Assembly: GCA_033725935.1 (NCBI GenBank)
Contig: MU867067.1
Span: 656,501-720,500 of the forward strand
Direction of reading: 5' to 3'
DNA from: Cladorrhinum sp. PSN259
Taxonomy: Eukaryota > Ascomycota > Sordariomycetes > Sordariales > Podosporaceae
Length of the DNA: 64,000 nt
Part shown: in pieces, positions 1 to 11,652 of the stretch
Layout of the letters: each line of letters begins with the position of its first letter
Numbering within the stretch: the first letter of the stretch is position 1
Program-made: the position numbers and the translations under genes
Notes under the pieces: generated by a model
Database searches by the model: none
What the model was told of the DNA's origin: nothing
What the model saw: the letters and a program-made list of their open reading frames with translations, nothing else

Positions 1-994
1 ACTGGGTATGGTATGATTGTTATCAAAAAATTCAACAAGTGAGAAGGAGAAAAAAAATAAACAAGATGAAAAGATATGAATGATGTAAAATGCTTTGTAT
101 AACGATTGTTGTTTTCTGCTAGGACAGAAATCATGGTTATTGACAACGGGATGGACAGAAACTCTTATTATACCTCCTCGTCTGTTTCGCACTTTTGTTA
201 CGGGCCCTTGCCGCACATCTCATTCACACACACAACTCCATGATTTACCGTACAATTCGGGAGGTCTCGTTTGGGGTTAACACAACACGGTGCGGCCGCA
301 GTACAATATGTCCCCCTCCGTCCAAAGATAAAATCAGATCTTTTGTACTAGGTTGAAACAATCTAGACCTAAACCTCTGCAAACAACATATCCATGCATT
401 ATCCCCATCTTATGTCTAGGGAAACTGGAGGGACAGTCCCAGACCGTCGTCTCAGTTCGGGCCTTTTTGTTCCACGCCCGCCAAGATATAAACTTTTTTC
501 TTTTTCGTTTCTCAGTTCGGCCAACGACAACCACAACTCTGTTTGTTTCACAACATGTTCCGGGGGTGGTGCCCAGGTGGTCAGCCCGCCCCGCAACCCC
601 AGACCTGTGCTCCAATCATCCTTTTTGTGCCGCATTCTAATCCTCCTTGCAGATTGACAATAGTTCTTAATCAGCAAAATATAGAGTGGATGCACGTGCC
701 TGACCACTGTTCGGCCCAAAGCCTGTGCTCATCAAAACCCACACCGGCTCGGGATGGGGTTCAGATTCGGGCCCTCTCGGATCGGATCCAACTCATGTCC
801 ATAGTTCATTGGTCGAAGGCTTTCCCCGGTGGTCCTCCCATAATAACTCAACATAAAATTTACCCTTCAAACGTCCTATCCCTGCTATCTACAAATACTC
901 AACATGACATACATTTGGTCTATACAAAACTTCGATAAACCAGCATTCGCTATTTCCTACACCAAACAACCACCTTCCGCTTGGTACCCATTAC
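1..994. other. Intergenic, left edge
   Basis: No convincing gene is visible. Short ORFs occur on both strands but overlap each other and lack recognisable domains or intron-bounded continuations. The right part is the 3' flank of the minus-strand helicase gene. Runs of pyrimidines and A-rich stretches occur. Confidence 0.6.
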
Positions 995-3895
995 TCAACG
1001 CCCTTTCTTCATATCCTTCTGGACCAACGCAACCTCCAATCTCGTTCTCCTCCTGTAATCCACCTGAACGTCATGAATCCATCCCGAGTTCTCCATATTG
1101 GCATCAGCAACGAGACCATTCCGCTCACAAAAATCAATCACCGCCTTCCAGTGCTCATCCTCGACCAGCAGCCGTCTCATACCCAGGATTATCAGCCCAC
1201 ACTTTGCTCTCGTGAGTGCAACATTGAGAGCGTTCGGCTGCCCGATGAGACCCCAGCCACGCTCCCGATCCTCGGCGACAAATCTCCTCCTAGATCTGGT
1301 AGTGCAAAGGATCACCACGCTGTGCTCCAAGCCCTGAAATGCCTCTGTCGGACCAATATTCACCCCCCACATGTTCTGTCCGCGCATGGCCAAGCGAATT
1401 CTACGCACCTGAGCATTGAACGGCGACATGATGCAAATGTCCTCTTCCCTGAGTGATCCCGTCGACAGAAGCCTCTTTGCATAATGACATGCTAGGTCTG
1501 CCTCGCCCGGGTTAAACCAGCCACCGCCTTCGAGCTCGACGTCATCGAGCGACTCATAATTGTGAAACATTATGGGCCATCGTCGTCCCCGCCAGTCATC
1601 CCACTTCAAAAGACGATCCACCATGAGTTTTGGTGCTTCCGCCTCAAGAGTATCGTAATACCATAAACTGGATGGGACAGCTAGAATGGCCGGGTGCGAG
1701 CGGTAGTTGCGAATCAGGTTTGTAAATGGCGGTCGGAGGATCGGCAGCGACATTGACGGCGTGACCACTGTCGGTGGCTTTATGTTGTCGTGAGGGGGTA
1801 ACAGTTGGTCTCTGTTCTGAAGCGCGCTGCGTCTGAATTCTCGAGCAAGAGGATGTTTGGCGTAAACATCACGTTTAAAGAGGCGAGCAAACAATGACAG
1901 TCGCAAGGGTGTGGACGCTCTTGACGTTCGCGGGTTCAGCTGATACTCGTCACCTGCCATAATGACCTGAGGGGTGAATATGAGTTTGTGCGCATTGATG
2001 GGCGGGGCGACGACGCATAAGGGGATAAGAGACTCGGTTTCGGTGGCTTGGGCAGCTTCGTCGATCAACAAGGCATCCCAGTGAAGCCTTACTTGCTGAT
2101 GGGGCGACTCCGGAGCTGTCGGGTGGATGCGCCTCGAAAGTGCTCGCTCAACGCTATGGAGATCACTATTGGTCATGCGAGCGTCGACGAGAATCGCAGC
2201 GTCTCGGCAGGTGGTAACAACAATCTTGTAAGTCATCAGCATCTCGAAAGGCGGCAAAACAAATCGATCCTCATGGACGCAGCAATATGGAAGGAGTGTT
2301 CCAGAAACCTCGGCAAAACTTCGCGTCGGCCTGCATAGCCGTAAGACCTCGGATGGTTTGCAGGTACTCCGTAGTCTGTCAACCAGCGTATCGGCAGCCT
2401 GGTCGGACGGAGCACACACCAAGATGTGCGCAACATTGTGGACGTTATTGACCAACTGAAGTGCAATCTCTATCATGGTCTTTGTCTTTCCCGTGCCAGG
2501 GGGCCCAGAGATCAAATATGGTATGACCCCGTAGTTTTGACCGCAGATATTTTCAACCGCAACGCGCTGCTCGAAGTTAAGTGACTGATCATTAAAGCTG
2601 GTTGAAAGGATGCCAGAGTTTAGGTTTGCTTGCATGTCGCAGTCCGCTTCGGTTGGGAAAAGCATGGATTGAAACCAGTATAGAGAGTTGCTCCCAAGAG
2701 GACCACTACCGTAGGTTGCCTTCATCGCCTGCTGCAGCGATGCTTGGACATTGGAAAGAGCCATCTCCTGTGGTTCTACGCGCCCCTGCGATGCAAGAAA
2801 CTGTACGTTTAACCTGAGTCGACCATTGTGGCACGTGGCAATCTCAGAAGTTTCGGAGGTGAGACCAGTGACCCTCAAGATCAAGGTCTCTTTTACCCGC
2901 AGAATAGCTTTGACGCGAGCATGGTAAATGCATCCTGTCCAGTGAGCAACCACACTGTTGGTGCCGTGAACACTAAACACGGGACCAGGTGCGCCCATGT
3001 AACCTTGCCGAAGTTGACGAAGATGCACCTCGTCGTCCTCTTCCACCACAGGGCTATTCTCGAGCAGACCGGGGACAACAATGGTCACAATAGCTCCACG
3101 CTGGCCGAACTGATCTGTCACGAACTCAACATCTGCCTCATGCCAATAGAGCCACTGCGCCTGGGTATCATGACGCTGGTTGCGGATTTCTTGAGCAAGA
3201 TAGTAAAGAAAGAAGTGCTGGTAATTAGAAGGGTCGAGCTTGGCGGGTCTTTCTCTGCCGCTCTCGGGTCCATAAGAGTCAATCGTCTCAACTTTGGGAA
3301 GATGGGGAAGAAAATAAGCTGGAAACACCTCGCGGGCGTATTGAGTATAGTACATCAACTTAAGCGGCGGCGTGGTGAATACATGGCCTGGCTGGTCGTT
3401 CACCCTTTTGTACTTTTCAGGGATGAAGGATTTTGCGTATACGTCTAACTTTTGCTTCAGGAGATCATCGTCGGTGGGTGGATATTGGCTCCTTGGAATA
3501 GGTGCAGGGTTGACCAATGCAGAGCCCGAGGTTGGTGTCTTTGTCGTCTCAGGTACTTCAGCACGCGATTCAGGCCGTGATCCCGGGCGCGACGAGCCAT
3601 TACCTGATTGTGAATGTGATTTGGAACGCGACTTCTGGGCTCCTGAAGGTGCTTGCGCTGAGGATTTCTTAGCGGCCTGCGCATAGCTAATTCGAGTGGG
3701 TAGTTGAGACTGAACAAAACACGTTAGATCTTGGCTTGCTGGTGGGTGCATGGCTAGTGGCTTGCGGCATACCTTGGACGTTTCGGGGTCTGTCACAGTC
3801 AAAGGCTTCCCCGTCTCGGGGTTGACAATCGGGATGATAACCCTCTGCTTCGGTGGTCGCACAAAATGGCCGTTTTGGCCGTTTGGATCGGACAT
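995..3895 (-). CDS. UPF1-like SF1 RNA helicase, MOV10/SDE3 type
   Basis: An intronless ORF of 966 aa. The open frame extends further upstream only from a TTG, so the first ATG (3895, GCCATG context) is taken as the start. All SF1 helicase motifs are visible: Walker A GPPGTGKT near residue 465, motif Ia CAPSDQAADTL, motif II DEAA near 612, motif III GDEYQLNP, motif IV RNYRSHP, motif V with EAFQGLE, and motif VI VALTRAK near 890. The DEAA box and motif VI place it with UPF1/MOV10/SDE3 (AAA_11/AAA_12) helicases. The first 150 residues are Ser/Pro/Arg-rich and probably disordered. Family members unwind RNA and act in RNA silencing or decay; in Neurospora a helicase of this broad class (SAD-3, Hrr1-like) serves meiotic silencing. 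Assignment to that particular pathway is inference. The fold is certain, the process is not. Confidence 0.9.
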   Translation of the reverse strand: MSDPNGQNGHFVRPPKQRVIIPIVNPETGKPLTVTDPETSKVCRKPLAMHPPASQDLTCFVQSQLPTRISYAQAAKKSSAQAPSGAQKSRSKSHSQSGNGSSRPGSRPESRAEVPETTKTPTSGSALVNPAPIPRSQYPPTDDDLLKQKLDVYAKSFIPEKYKRVNDQPGHVFTTPPLKLMYYTQYAREVFPAYFLPHLPKVETIDSYGPESGRERPAKLDPSNYQHFFLYYLAQEIRNQRHDTQAQWLYWHEADVEFVTDQFGQRGAIVTIVVPGLLENSPVVEEDDEVHLRQLRQGYMGAPGPVFSVHGTNSVVAHWTGCIYHARVKAILRVKETLILRVTGLTSETSEIATCHNGRLRLNVQFLASQGRVEPQEMALSNVQASLQQAMKATYGSGPLGSNSLYWFQSMLFPTEADCDMQANLNSGILSTSFNDQSLNFEQRVAVENICGQNYGVIPYLISGPPGTGKTKTMIEIALQLVNNVHNVAHILVCAPSDQAADTLVDRLRSTCKPSEVLRLCRPTRSFAEVSGTLLPYCCVHEDRFVLPPFEMLMTYKIVVTTCRDAAILVDARMTNSDLHSVERALSRRIHPTAPESPHQQVRLHWDALLIDEAAQATETESLIPLCVVAPPINAHKLIFTPQVIMAGDEYQLNPRTSRASTPLRLSLFARLFKRDVYAKHPLAREFRRSALQNRDQLLPPHDNIKPPTVVTPSMSLPILRPPFTNLIRNYRSHPAILAVPSSLWYYDTLEAEAPKLMVDRLLKWDDWRGRRWPIMFHNYESLDDVELEGGGWFNPGEADLACHYAKRLLSTGSLREEDICIMSPFNAQVRRIRLAMRGQNMWGVNIGPTEAFQGLEHSVVILCTTRSRRRFVAEDRERGWGLIGQPNALNVALTRAKCGLIILGMRRLLVEDEHWKAVIDFCERNGLVADANMENSGWIHDVQVDYRRRTRLEVALVQKDMKKGR

Positions 3896-6526
3896 GGCAT
3901 GCGACAGTGGTATCGGTACCCCAGCCGATGTTGGGTGTTGTGGACTTGGGATGGTTCGGGAAAAATACAAGTTGTCCGATGCTTTGAAGGTTGTCTAACT
4001 GCGTCGGTGATATCGGATTGCGGGGTGGTTGTTTGGAAACCAAAAAAGTCAAAAATGTTTGGTTCAGCAGAATGGAAATGCACGGGACCAACCGACCCGC
4101 TGGGCTGGCTTCTGTTTCACTGGCTGGATCATGGACTGGGCGGCAAGGGAAGGCAGCCACAACCCGAACCCAACCTCATGTGGGAGCCTAATCGATAATA
4201 AAACCTGGGGAAAGAGTGAGTCTGCATCTTGTGCGCGAAATAATTCGTCTATACTGGGGGCTGCGCACTGCATTACCAAAAGGTTCCAGGTTACCTGACC
4301 TAGGCCCTTTTCTCGAAATTCATCCACGGGCCAGCCTAGAAGGCACGTATGGTAGGTGGTAGGGACGTAGTCGGCTCTGATAGGTGAAGACGATCCTGGT
4401 TGAACTTAACCTGACGTTGAAAACGCAATCTCACTCCACCGACAGATGCCTTGCTGACACGTTCTAGCTCTTTCCAGGCTCCCGACCAGCTGTGAATTCA
4501 TAGTAGGACTGAGACTCGCCAATCTGGGGGCTCTGGTGGTGGATCGCCGCTGTTACACCTGATGAGCTGGAACCACGAAAAACCTGCCAACATAGCCATC
4601 TAGCATGCCTTGACTATGGCTGAAGGCTATCAGGTGGCTGCTGGACTCAAAAGTTGCACTGCGGCTTGGGGGCGTACGCGGACGGCAGGCTGCCCTCGGA
4701 AGTGAAGCTGTTCAAGATGTGACGACCTTGTAAGCTATAAGCATTCACTGGCATTGGATCTGCAAATCACCTACCCTATCTCCCAATGTCACTGATTCAA
4801 CGGGAATACCGGTTTTTGGGAGACTGATAAGGTGCTGTATAATTGGCTCCTGGCGGCCAAACCTGTGTCTTTCAGCATGTCAATGGTAACGTTGCTCAGG
4901 ATATCCAAATCTACCTTTCAGCCCGTCCCGAAGGCTCGGTACCAATAGTAGGTCAATACCACGTGTGGGCTGAGTTATTCTCGGCGCGCTCGCCTATGTC
5001 TCGAACTAACCGAGTGCTGAATGTCTCAAATATTCGCCAAAGGATTCTTGAGAAACAAGCGGTGACTGTATTGGTTGCCGAACATACATATATTGCATGA
5101 TACCGCACATCTGCACATTCAACTCAGACCCAATCAAAGCTTGCATTGTGACCACAGAATGCTCTATAAATGTGGTTATCTGAGACATGAGTCTCCATGC
5201 GTTGGGTTGTTGATATCTCCTTCCTTTCCGCTCAGTGTTACCGGCACGGGACACCTCACCCGGCATCGGCCGGCTCTTTGCATCGGAGGAGTTTTGATTC
5301 GCTACCATCAACTGCATCCGCACCTGGCCGTCTAACCGAAGCTTTGCGGTCGGGTTCTAAAAGCACTTCTGCAAGTCTGGGGCGGAAGTGGGGTGCAAGG
5401 GATGACAAGAAATATCGCCAAGATGCTTGGAAGTGTGAAAAGTTTTCGATGAATCGCGATTCTAAGAACCTGTCCGCAGGCAGGTATCCACAGTTTGAAG
5501 GTTCAACAGTAACGTTGACACACCGTTTGCGGTCTTGGGGGGCCAGAACCCCGGGTTTCTCCAAGATCTTCTGGAAGTTACTGTGCGTCATAGTTGACTG
5601 TAAAGATACGCGATTGTTCCAACTGCCCTTATAAGGTTCAACAAAATTCAAGGTACTTTACAGAGAAAAAGATAACAAGATATAGGAATAAAAAGATTGA
5701 AATAGAAAAGTTCATACTGACTTCTAAGTGGTAGTGTATAAGTGTCATCGATTACCAAATGCGGAAAACCGGCGAACCCTAACCCATCCATGTGTATCCC
5801 CGCGTACGTAATTAATGACCTGCGTATTCGTCAATTAGAATCCCTGACCAAAATCGTCATGCGTATTGAGACGGACCCGCTTGATATTTTCACACATCGC
5901 GTGACTGGTTCCCCAGCTCTCGGATCAAAGCCATCTTTTGATCTTGAGGATTTGGTTCTGAAATCATGTGAAAGGGCTCTGACTGTGCACCATCCACCAC
6001 TCAGCTTCAGGAACAACCGCTGCTGAACAAGGCCGCAAATTGCCAAATAGGATGCCAATAACTCGATCTTGAGGAATTGCTACCCCACCAAATTAACATG
6101 GCCAGGAATCACGCTAGAAACGGTTGAAATTTCTTCTGTGCATGTGGCAGTTGGGGCGTATTCTTCCCTAATCCCAGGTGTCGCCCTTGTTTCCGTAACA
6201 TTCCGAAAAGGGCCAGACCTTTGCCGAGCTCCACACCGCTTCCCCCGAAGTCGTCGGATCTGTGCCCTGGAAGGCGCTGCCGTCGCAGCTGGTGCAGGCA
6301 GGTTTCAGGGACACCGCTGCTGCGCCCCACTTGATCAATCGCAAGCGGATGCCGTCAGGGAAGGGCCCCGGTCCAGGTTTGGACATTTTCGACATGGATT
6401 TTCGAACTGCAATTCCGTTTATAATTAAATCGAGAGTCATCATCCATCTCGTCATTTTTGATATTCTGGTGAATTGACTGCAAACGCATCAAGTCTCTAC
6501 GTGCATCGCCACCGACACATCTCAAA
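3896..6526. other. Intergenic between divergent helicase and ZIP genes
   Basis: This 2.6 kb space separates two divergent genes and should contain both promoters. Overlapping short ORFs on both strands around 5197-5651 look like chance. No tRNA, repeat or mobile element was recognised, and I found no consensus zinc-responsive (Zap1-type) element. Confidence 0.5.
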
Positions 6527-8338
6527 ATGAATCGCCCCTCGAGAACCGAAGATGACCTGGAGCATCCCACCTGGAACCAGAACCCGCCGTTTCTGGCCCC
6601 AGATCTCACCACCTGTCAGGACCTGAATGGTATCGCCAACGCCCGTGAACAACGGAATCGAGGGTTAGGAGCCGCCAATTCGTTCGGATTCCCAAATGAC
6701 GAAAAAGCCACGGATCCGACGGTTTTCAAAACCAGCACTCCGCGACTCTCCAGCGCTGCCTGCGCAATGAGCGGTCGTAAGTTGTTATTTTTTGTTTTGT
6801 TGTTGGTGGGGTCAAGTAGTCAACTAATTCTGTAATTTCCAGGCCCGCTCATTGCAGCCCCTGGGACAGCGCTCGGTGGTGAAGGCCGAGCCTGTCGTTT
6901 CCGACGTTCAATTCAGCCTCCCTCAGGCTGGATTGGATGGGTCGCTTCTGTCGTCCTCGTGTCGACAGTTCTCCATGTCGCTGGGAACTATATCCCAGCT
7001 TTCTTCGATGGCCATGTCAGCACTGCACCCGCCATTTACGAACCGAGTGTGGTTGTCAAAGGTAAAAAAAACAACCCCACCATGTCTAAAACACCTGCAT
7101 CACCTCACCTTATTACCGGGATAAAACACTGACCCATCTAACAGCAGAACCTGTCTTGAACCCCCTGAGCAAACGCCAAAATGCATGTGCAAACAGTGTT
7201 GCCTCCAAGAACTTGTACAACGTCCCGTTGCATGTTGGAGGTTTGTTTATCGTCCTCGGCGTTTCAGGTCTAGCATGTGCCGTCCCCATGATTGCCAAAA
7301 AGTTTCCATTCATTCGCATCCCGGAACCCTTCTTCTTCGCCGTCCGTCACTTCGGTACCGGCGTTCTGTTGGCAACGGCCTTTGTGCACCTCTTGCCGAC
7401 GGCCTTCATCTCACTCGGGAATCCATGCCTCGGCAGCTTTTGGACCACTGACTACCCCGCCATGCCGGGCGCCATTGCCCTCATCGGCATCTTTTTTGTT
7501 GCGGTGATTGAGATGGTCTTCAGCCCGGCCCGTCACTTCATCCCCCGCCCCGGAGATTCCGGGCACGCCGCCTCAAGTCGGGCCGAGGATCGGGAGGACA
7601 TGCCCGCGCTTACTGCCACTTTCAGTGGTGGACATTGCAACCACAGACAGGTTGTAGCGGCCATCACTCGCCCCGCCGCCCGATCGAGCATCGAACCCGC
7701 CCCGGCCCTGCCAAACCCCTCGGCCAACTCCTCTAAGGAGTCACTCGGTTCAGAATCCCAGAGCATTGCCATGACGGAAGAACAGCTGCACAAGAAGAGC
7801 ATCCTGCAGTGCATGATGCTTGAAGTTGGCATTCTGTTTCACAGCATCTTCATCGGCATGGCACTGAGCGTGGCCATTGGCGGAGACTTTACGGTTCTGT
7901 TGATTGCTGTTGCCTTTCATCAGACATTTGAGGGTCTCGCCTTGGGCGCTCGTATTTCGTCCATTGCATGGCCCAAGGGAAGTTTACAGCCTTGGTGGAT
8001 GGTTTTGGCTTATGGGTGCACGTAAGTTGTCACAATCTTCTTTGATGTTTATTCCTTGACTAACAACCGCTTCAAATAGAACTCCCATTGGCCAAGCTAT
8101 CGGTCTCGCAACACACACCCTTTACGCCCCCGACTCTGAGTTCGGGCTTATCCTTGTCGGTACCATGAACGCCTTGTCGTCTGGTCTGCTAGTGTTTGCC
8201 GCTCTCATTGAGCTGCTGGCCGAAGACTTTTTGAGTGACCACAGCTGGAGTGTTTTGCGTGGCAAGAGACGCGTGATGGCTTGTCTCTTGGTGTTTTTCG
8301 GAGCCATTTGCATGAGTCTCGTTGGCGCCTGGGCTTAG
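6527..8338 (+). CDS. ZIP family zinc/iron permease
   Basis: Four exons: 6527-6776, 6843-7061, 7145-8021 and 8080-8338, giving 534 aa. Introns are 66, 83 and 58 nt; all have GT-AG ends and keep frame. The ZIP family moves Zn2+ (and related metals) into the cytosol across the plasma or an organelle membrane. A first membrane segment in exon 2 (starting WIGWVASVV) precedes the ZIP domain. In exon 3 the signature helices are visible: HLLPTAF, then FHSIFIGMAL (helix IV) and FHQTFEGLALG (helix V), whose His and Glu residues form the metal site. A hydrophilic loop of roughly 100 residues lies between helices III and IV, as is usual, but it has few His residues. The hydrophilic N-terminus of about 100 residues is longer than in yeast ZRT1. 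The second intron ends in CAGCAG, so two acceptors 3 nt apart are possible. Confidence 0.92.
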
Positions 8339-9267
8339 ATGTTCCAGGCCCTCTTGATAGTCTGGGTGATGCACTTGCATTTACAAAAGCGTAGCGAGCA
8401 TATTGGCTTGGTTAGAGAGCTCTATCTCCCTCAACATCTGGAATAACGATGATGAATGGAGCGGGCTGGTCTTGGGGTAAATTTGCTTGGTTATGGCCAT
8501 TCTGCCCTTTGCGCGTTTTCAAGTTTTAGCGATGAATTGGGGTCCAACAATCTCGATGTGGATACACGCTTTTTGGATATATATTTCAGAGAATATCAAC
8601 CTTCTTGGTATATACAATTTTATATACCTAACCCGATAATATTAAGACATAACTGATGAGTTATTCTTGGTGTCTTTCCGTTTCCCTGGTTTCCCAACAG
8701 TGCTTACTCCCCACGTGCTCCCCTTTCCCTTGGTTGAGCCCAGAGTCAGAAAAAGGGGTTCCGTAAACAAGAGACGGTCCCCCACAGGACAAGAAACTTT
8801 TAGCGCATTCGCCGTTGAAGCGTAACATTGACCCGCTTTTTATGACGCCTTTGAGGGACGAATTTCCCAGATCTTCATTGCAGTGGTGCAAGTGTGATGG
8901 GTGGATGAGGATGAAATTTTCCTATTTTTTCCCTCTTCGTTCATCAACGGTTATAGCTAACTTGACTTGCACCAAAGAATAACACTCTGTACTGACGTTA
9001 AAACAGAGAATGTGTCTTGGCGAGAATATGTCGGAAGGCGTCGGCTAGACTAACAAACACGGTAAGAGTTGTTTTGAGAAATTTTTTGGTTTTTGTTTTT
9101 ACCCCTTTATGTCATTTGGATGATACGGCGTAATAAGCAGCATTAGAGATTGGAGAATGTAGTGTGTAAAGCGGGGGGAGGGGGGGGGTTGCGGCATTCA
9201 TAAGGATGCCCCGTGGAATCATTTTCCAACAAATCCTCACTACGACGGGCGCCCACGTCCGTAAACA
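8339..9267. other. Intergenic
   Basis: Downstream region of the ZIP gene and upstream flank of tRNA-Asp. It contains a G-rich tract around 9174-9189 and AT-rich stretches. No ORF with recognisable features. Confidence 0.5.
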
Positions 9268-9354
9268 TCTTCCGTAGTATAGTGGTTAGTATATGAGCTT
9301 GTCAATTTCAAAACAACAACGCTCGGGACCCGGGTTCAATTCCCGGCGGGAGAG
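9268..9354 (+). tRNA. tRNA-Asp (GTC), intron-containing
   Basis: The sequence folds into a cloverleaf. Acceptor strands are TCTTCCG and CGGGAGA with one T-G pair, and the discriminator is G at 9354. The anticodon loop TTGTCAC carries GTC, read across a 15-nt intron at 9305-9319 placed after position 37. The T arm is CCGGG-TTCAATT-CCCGG. A T6 run at about 9367-9372 would serve as the Pol III terminator. Confidence 0.9.
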
Positions 9355-10013
9355 ATACGACTATCATTTTTTGACATTTCTTTTTCCATTATCTTTTCGT
9401 TTTCGTTCATCCTGTCTGTCTGTCGTGTTGTGTAGCGGTGCTTGCAATTTACCAGGTTGATAAATTACTTTTTTAAAAGATCTCGCTCGTTGTTTAAAGT
9501 TCGCATTAATGATGGAAGGCAAGAATGTGGAGGAGTGAGGTCAAAAGTGGGGATCCGAACAAACCCTTGCAGAAGGAAGCTGACAAAAAGCACTCGAAAA
9601 TGCCGGTTTACATGGAAAACGGACGTTTCCGTCTTTTCCATTCGTTCCAGAACAATAGATCTTATCAACATTCGATATGCACAAGGCCAGTTATGGTCTG
9701 GACTGACATTTGTGCGGGTTGGATTGGGGGGTTTTGGGTGAGGGGTGGTCTGACATTTACGATGTTGTGGCGTCATCAGACCACTGACACTGACAGCTCA
9801 GCTCAGCCAGAAAAGCTTAGGACAAGCTGCGTGAGCGCGGGAAAATACATGAAAAACAATGCGACATGAAAGCATAAAAGCTTCGTCATAACCTGTTCTT
9901 TGGGACGAAAAAGTAAAAGTGTGGTGCATGTAAAAAACAAAACCAATTGATGAGCACCTTGAATAAACAGCAACAACAAGAATAATTACCCAAACAACAA
10001 ACGAATAGCAATA
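9355..10013. other. Intergenic
   Basis: Space between tRNA-Asp and the GTPase-like gene. The AT-rich, A-rich stretch before 10013 resembles a fungal 5' leader. No gene is supported. Confidence 0.5.
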
Positions 10014-11652
10014 ATGACAGACAACGAGACGACAGTAAAACTCTCATCTCCTTCGGAGTTTTTGTCTGCGTGTCCCAAGTTTAGGATACTGGTGTTGGGA
10101 AACCCCGAGTCCACGAAGCAGTTGCTTTTCTCTGAGGTGTTTGGTGTGGATATCGAGAAGGTGAGCCCCGGGTCCCCAACCCCTATTTCTAGCCCAACCA
10201 GACAACATGCTGACATTACAAAACGACGCACAGAAATTAGTATCAGACATCTTCCAAACGAATCATGATATTGACAAGGAGTTCGACTTGCTGGGACAAA
10301 ACTCCCGGCTAGCCATCCACGCATCGCCCAACTTCTTCTCTGGGGACGAGAAGGTATACGAGAGTGTGCTTGACTTCCTCAAGAGCCGAGCGGCGGCACC
10401 AAAAGTCCAAGACCACATCCACTGCATCTGGTACTGCGTCGCAAGTGAGGAGAGCCGAGGTGTCGGTGAGCTCGAAAGACGATTCTTTCTCAACGGCCTT
10501 GCTCAGATCAGCCCGCACGTCCCCGTCGTCCTTGTCTTCACCAAGTATGAAGAATTCAGGGCCAAGGTCAGACTGGAATGGTCAAAGGGAGCCGACGAGC
10601 GTGGACTGTCCAAGATTGCCGTTGGGCATATTCTTCGTGACCTCTCGGGGAAGAGATTCGAGCAAGACATCGCCGTCAAGTGGGATGGTCTGCTGTCAGC
10701 GCAAATACCCCGGGTTTGCGTCTCGAGCGACGACGAAGACGACGAAAACAGGAGCTTTGAGCAGCTTACCCTCAGCACGCTGGCCACCTTGCGAGACAAG
10801 AACGTCAGGTACGCCTTTGCAGCCGCGCAGAGACATTCTGCATCCATTTCCACGCAATGTAAGCCTTCATGTTTCCCTTCTTCTCTTCTTTGCTGACACT
10901 AATTGAATCTTCTGTATATAGTCTGCGCCGACGCGGCAACATCCTACTTTGAGGTAGACACAGGCCACGCCCGCAAGATCCACGGCGTAGACATGCGTGA
11001 CATCCTTCCCGACTTTTTGTCAAAGGCTGTCCAGATCTTCAACATGCGGGACGTCCCGTCCTCCCTGAACGACCCCTCCCTGCTCTCACGCATCGTGGAC
11101 GCCACTTTTGGGCGCAACCAGAAACCTATACTCACCGAATCGCTCCACCGCTCCGGAACAGAGTCAGGCTCCATCCTGCTGAACCTCAGCCCGCACGAGC
11201 GCGCCGTTTTGCTGACGCAAGCCCTGGCGGGGATTATTTTGTTTCTTCACGTGCTGGCCGATACGCAGTGGCCTCAGCCCGATTTCAATCACTACCACGC
11301 CACGTACCGCGATCCCTCGAGCCCTTACACCCTGACTCCCCGGACTGTTGCCAGGGAACTGGAAGAAACGAAGGAGGGCGCGACGGGGAAGCAGGAATTG
11401 CTGGAAACCATCGAGGCGAGTTCGATTTTTAGCGAGTGCACACTCAAGCAGGAGATCACGGAGCTGCTGAGGAGCGCCGTGGCGTCTGCGGAGAAGCTTG
11501 GGAGTCCCCACAGGCACATGAGGGGGCCGAGGAAGCTGGTGGTGGAGGACGAAAGCGAGCTGCAGGAGTTTTCGCTCAGTTTTGTTAATGATCATCGGGG
11601 GCCGGGGGATGCGGTGCTGCCTTGTGGGTTGACTATTTTGCCGGTTCTTTAA
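10014..11652 (+). CDS. GTPase-like protein with degenerate G motifs
   Basis: Three exons: 10014-10160, 10234-10858 and 10922-11652 (introns 73 and 63 nt), giving 500 aa. The first 50 residues match the start of a P-loop GTPase domain (FRILVLGNPESTKQ), but the P-loop is GNPESTKQ rather than GxxxxGK[ST]: the glycine before Lys35 is Thr and the following Ser/Thr is Gln. In the G3 region the expected Asp is Ala (HASPNFF). The family landmark IHCIWYCV and a G4-like VFTKYEEF remain, with the usual Asp replaced by Glu. This resembles a group of fungal GTPase-domain proteins of unknown role. The C-terminal half has no domain that I recognise. GTP hydrolysis is unlikely; this is probably a pseudo-GTPase or scaffold. 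Confidence 0.8.

Noticed and set aside
2828..3448. 206-codon ORF antisense to the helicase
   Set aside because: Lies fully inside a well-supported coding gene on the other strand; shadow frame.
5197..5651. Overlapping 145- and 131-codon ORFs on opposite strands
   Set aside because: Neither has a recognisable feature; mutual overlap suggests chance.
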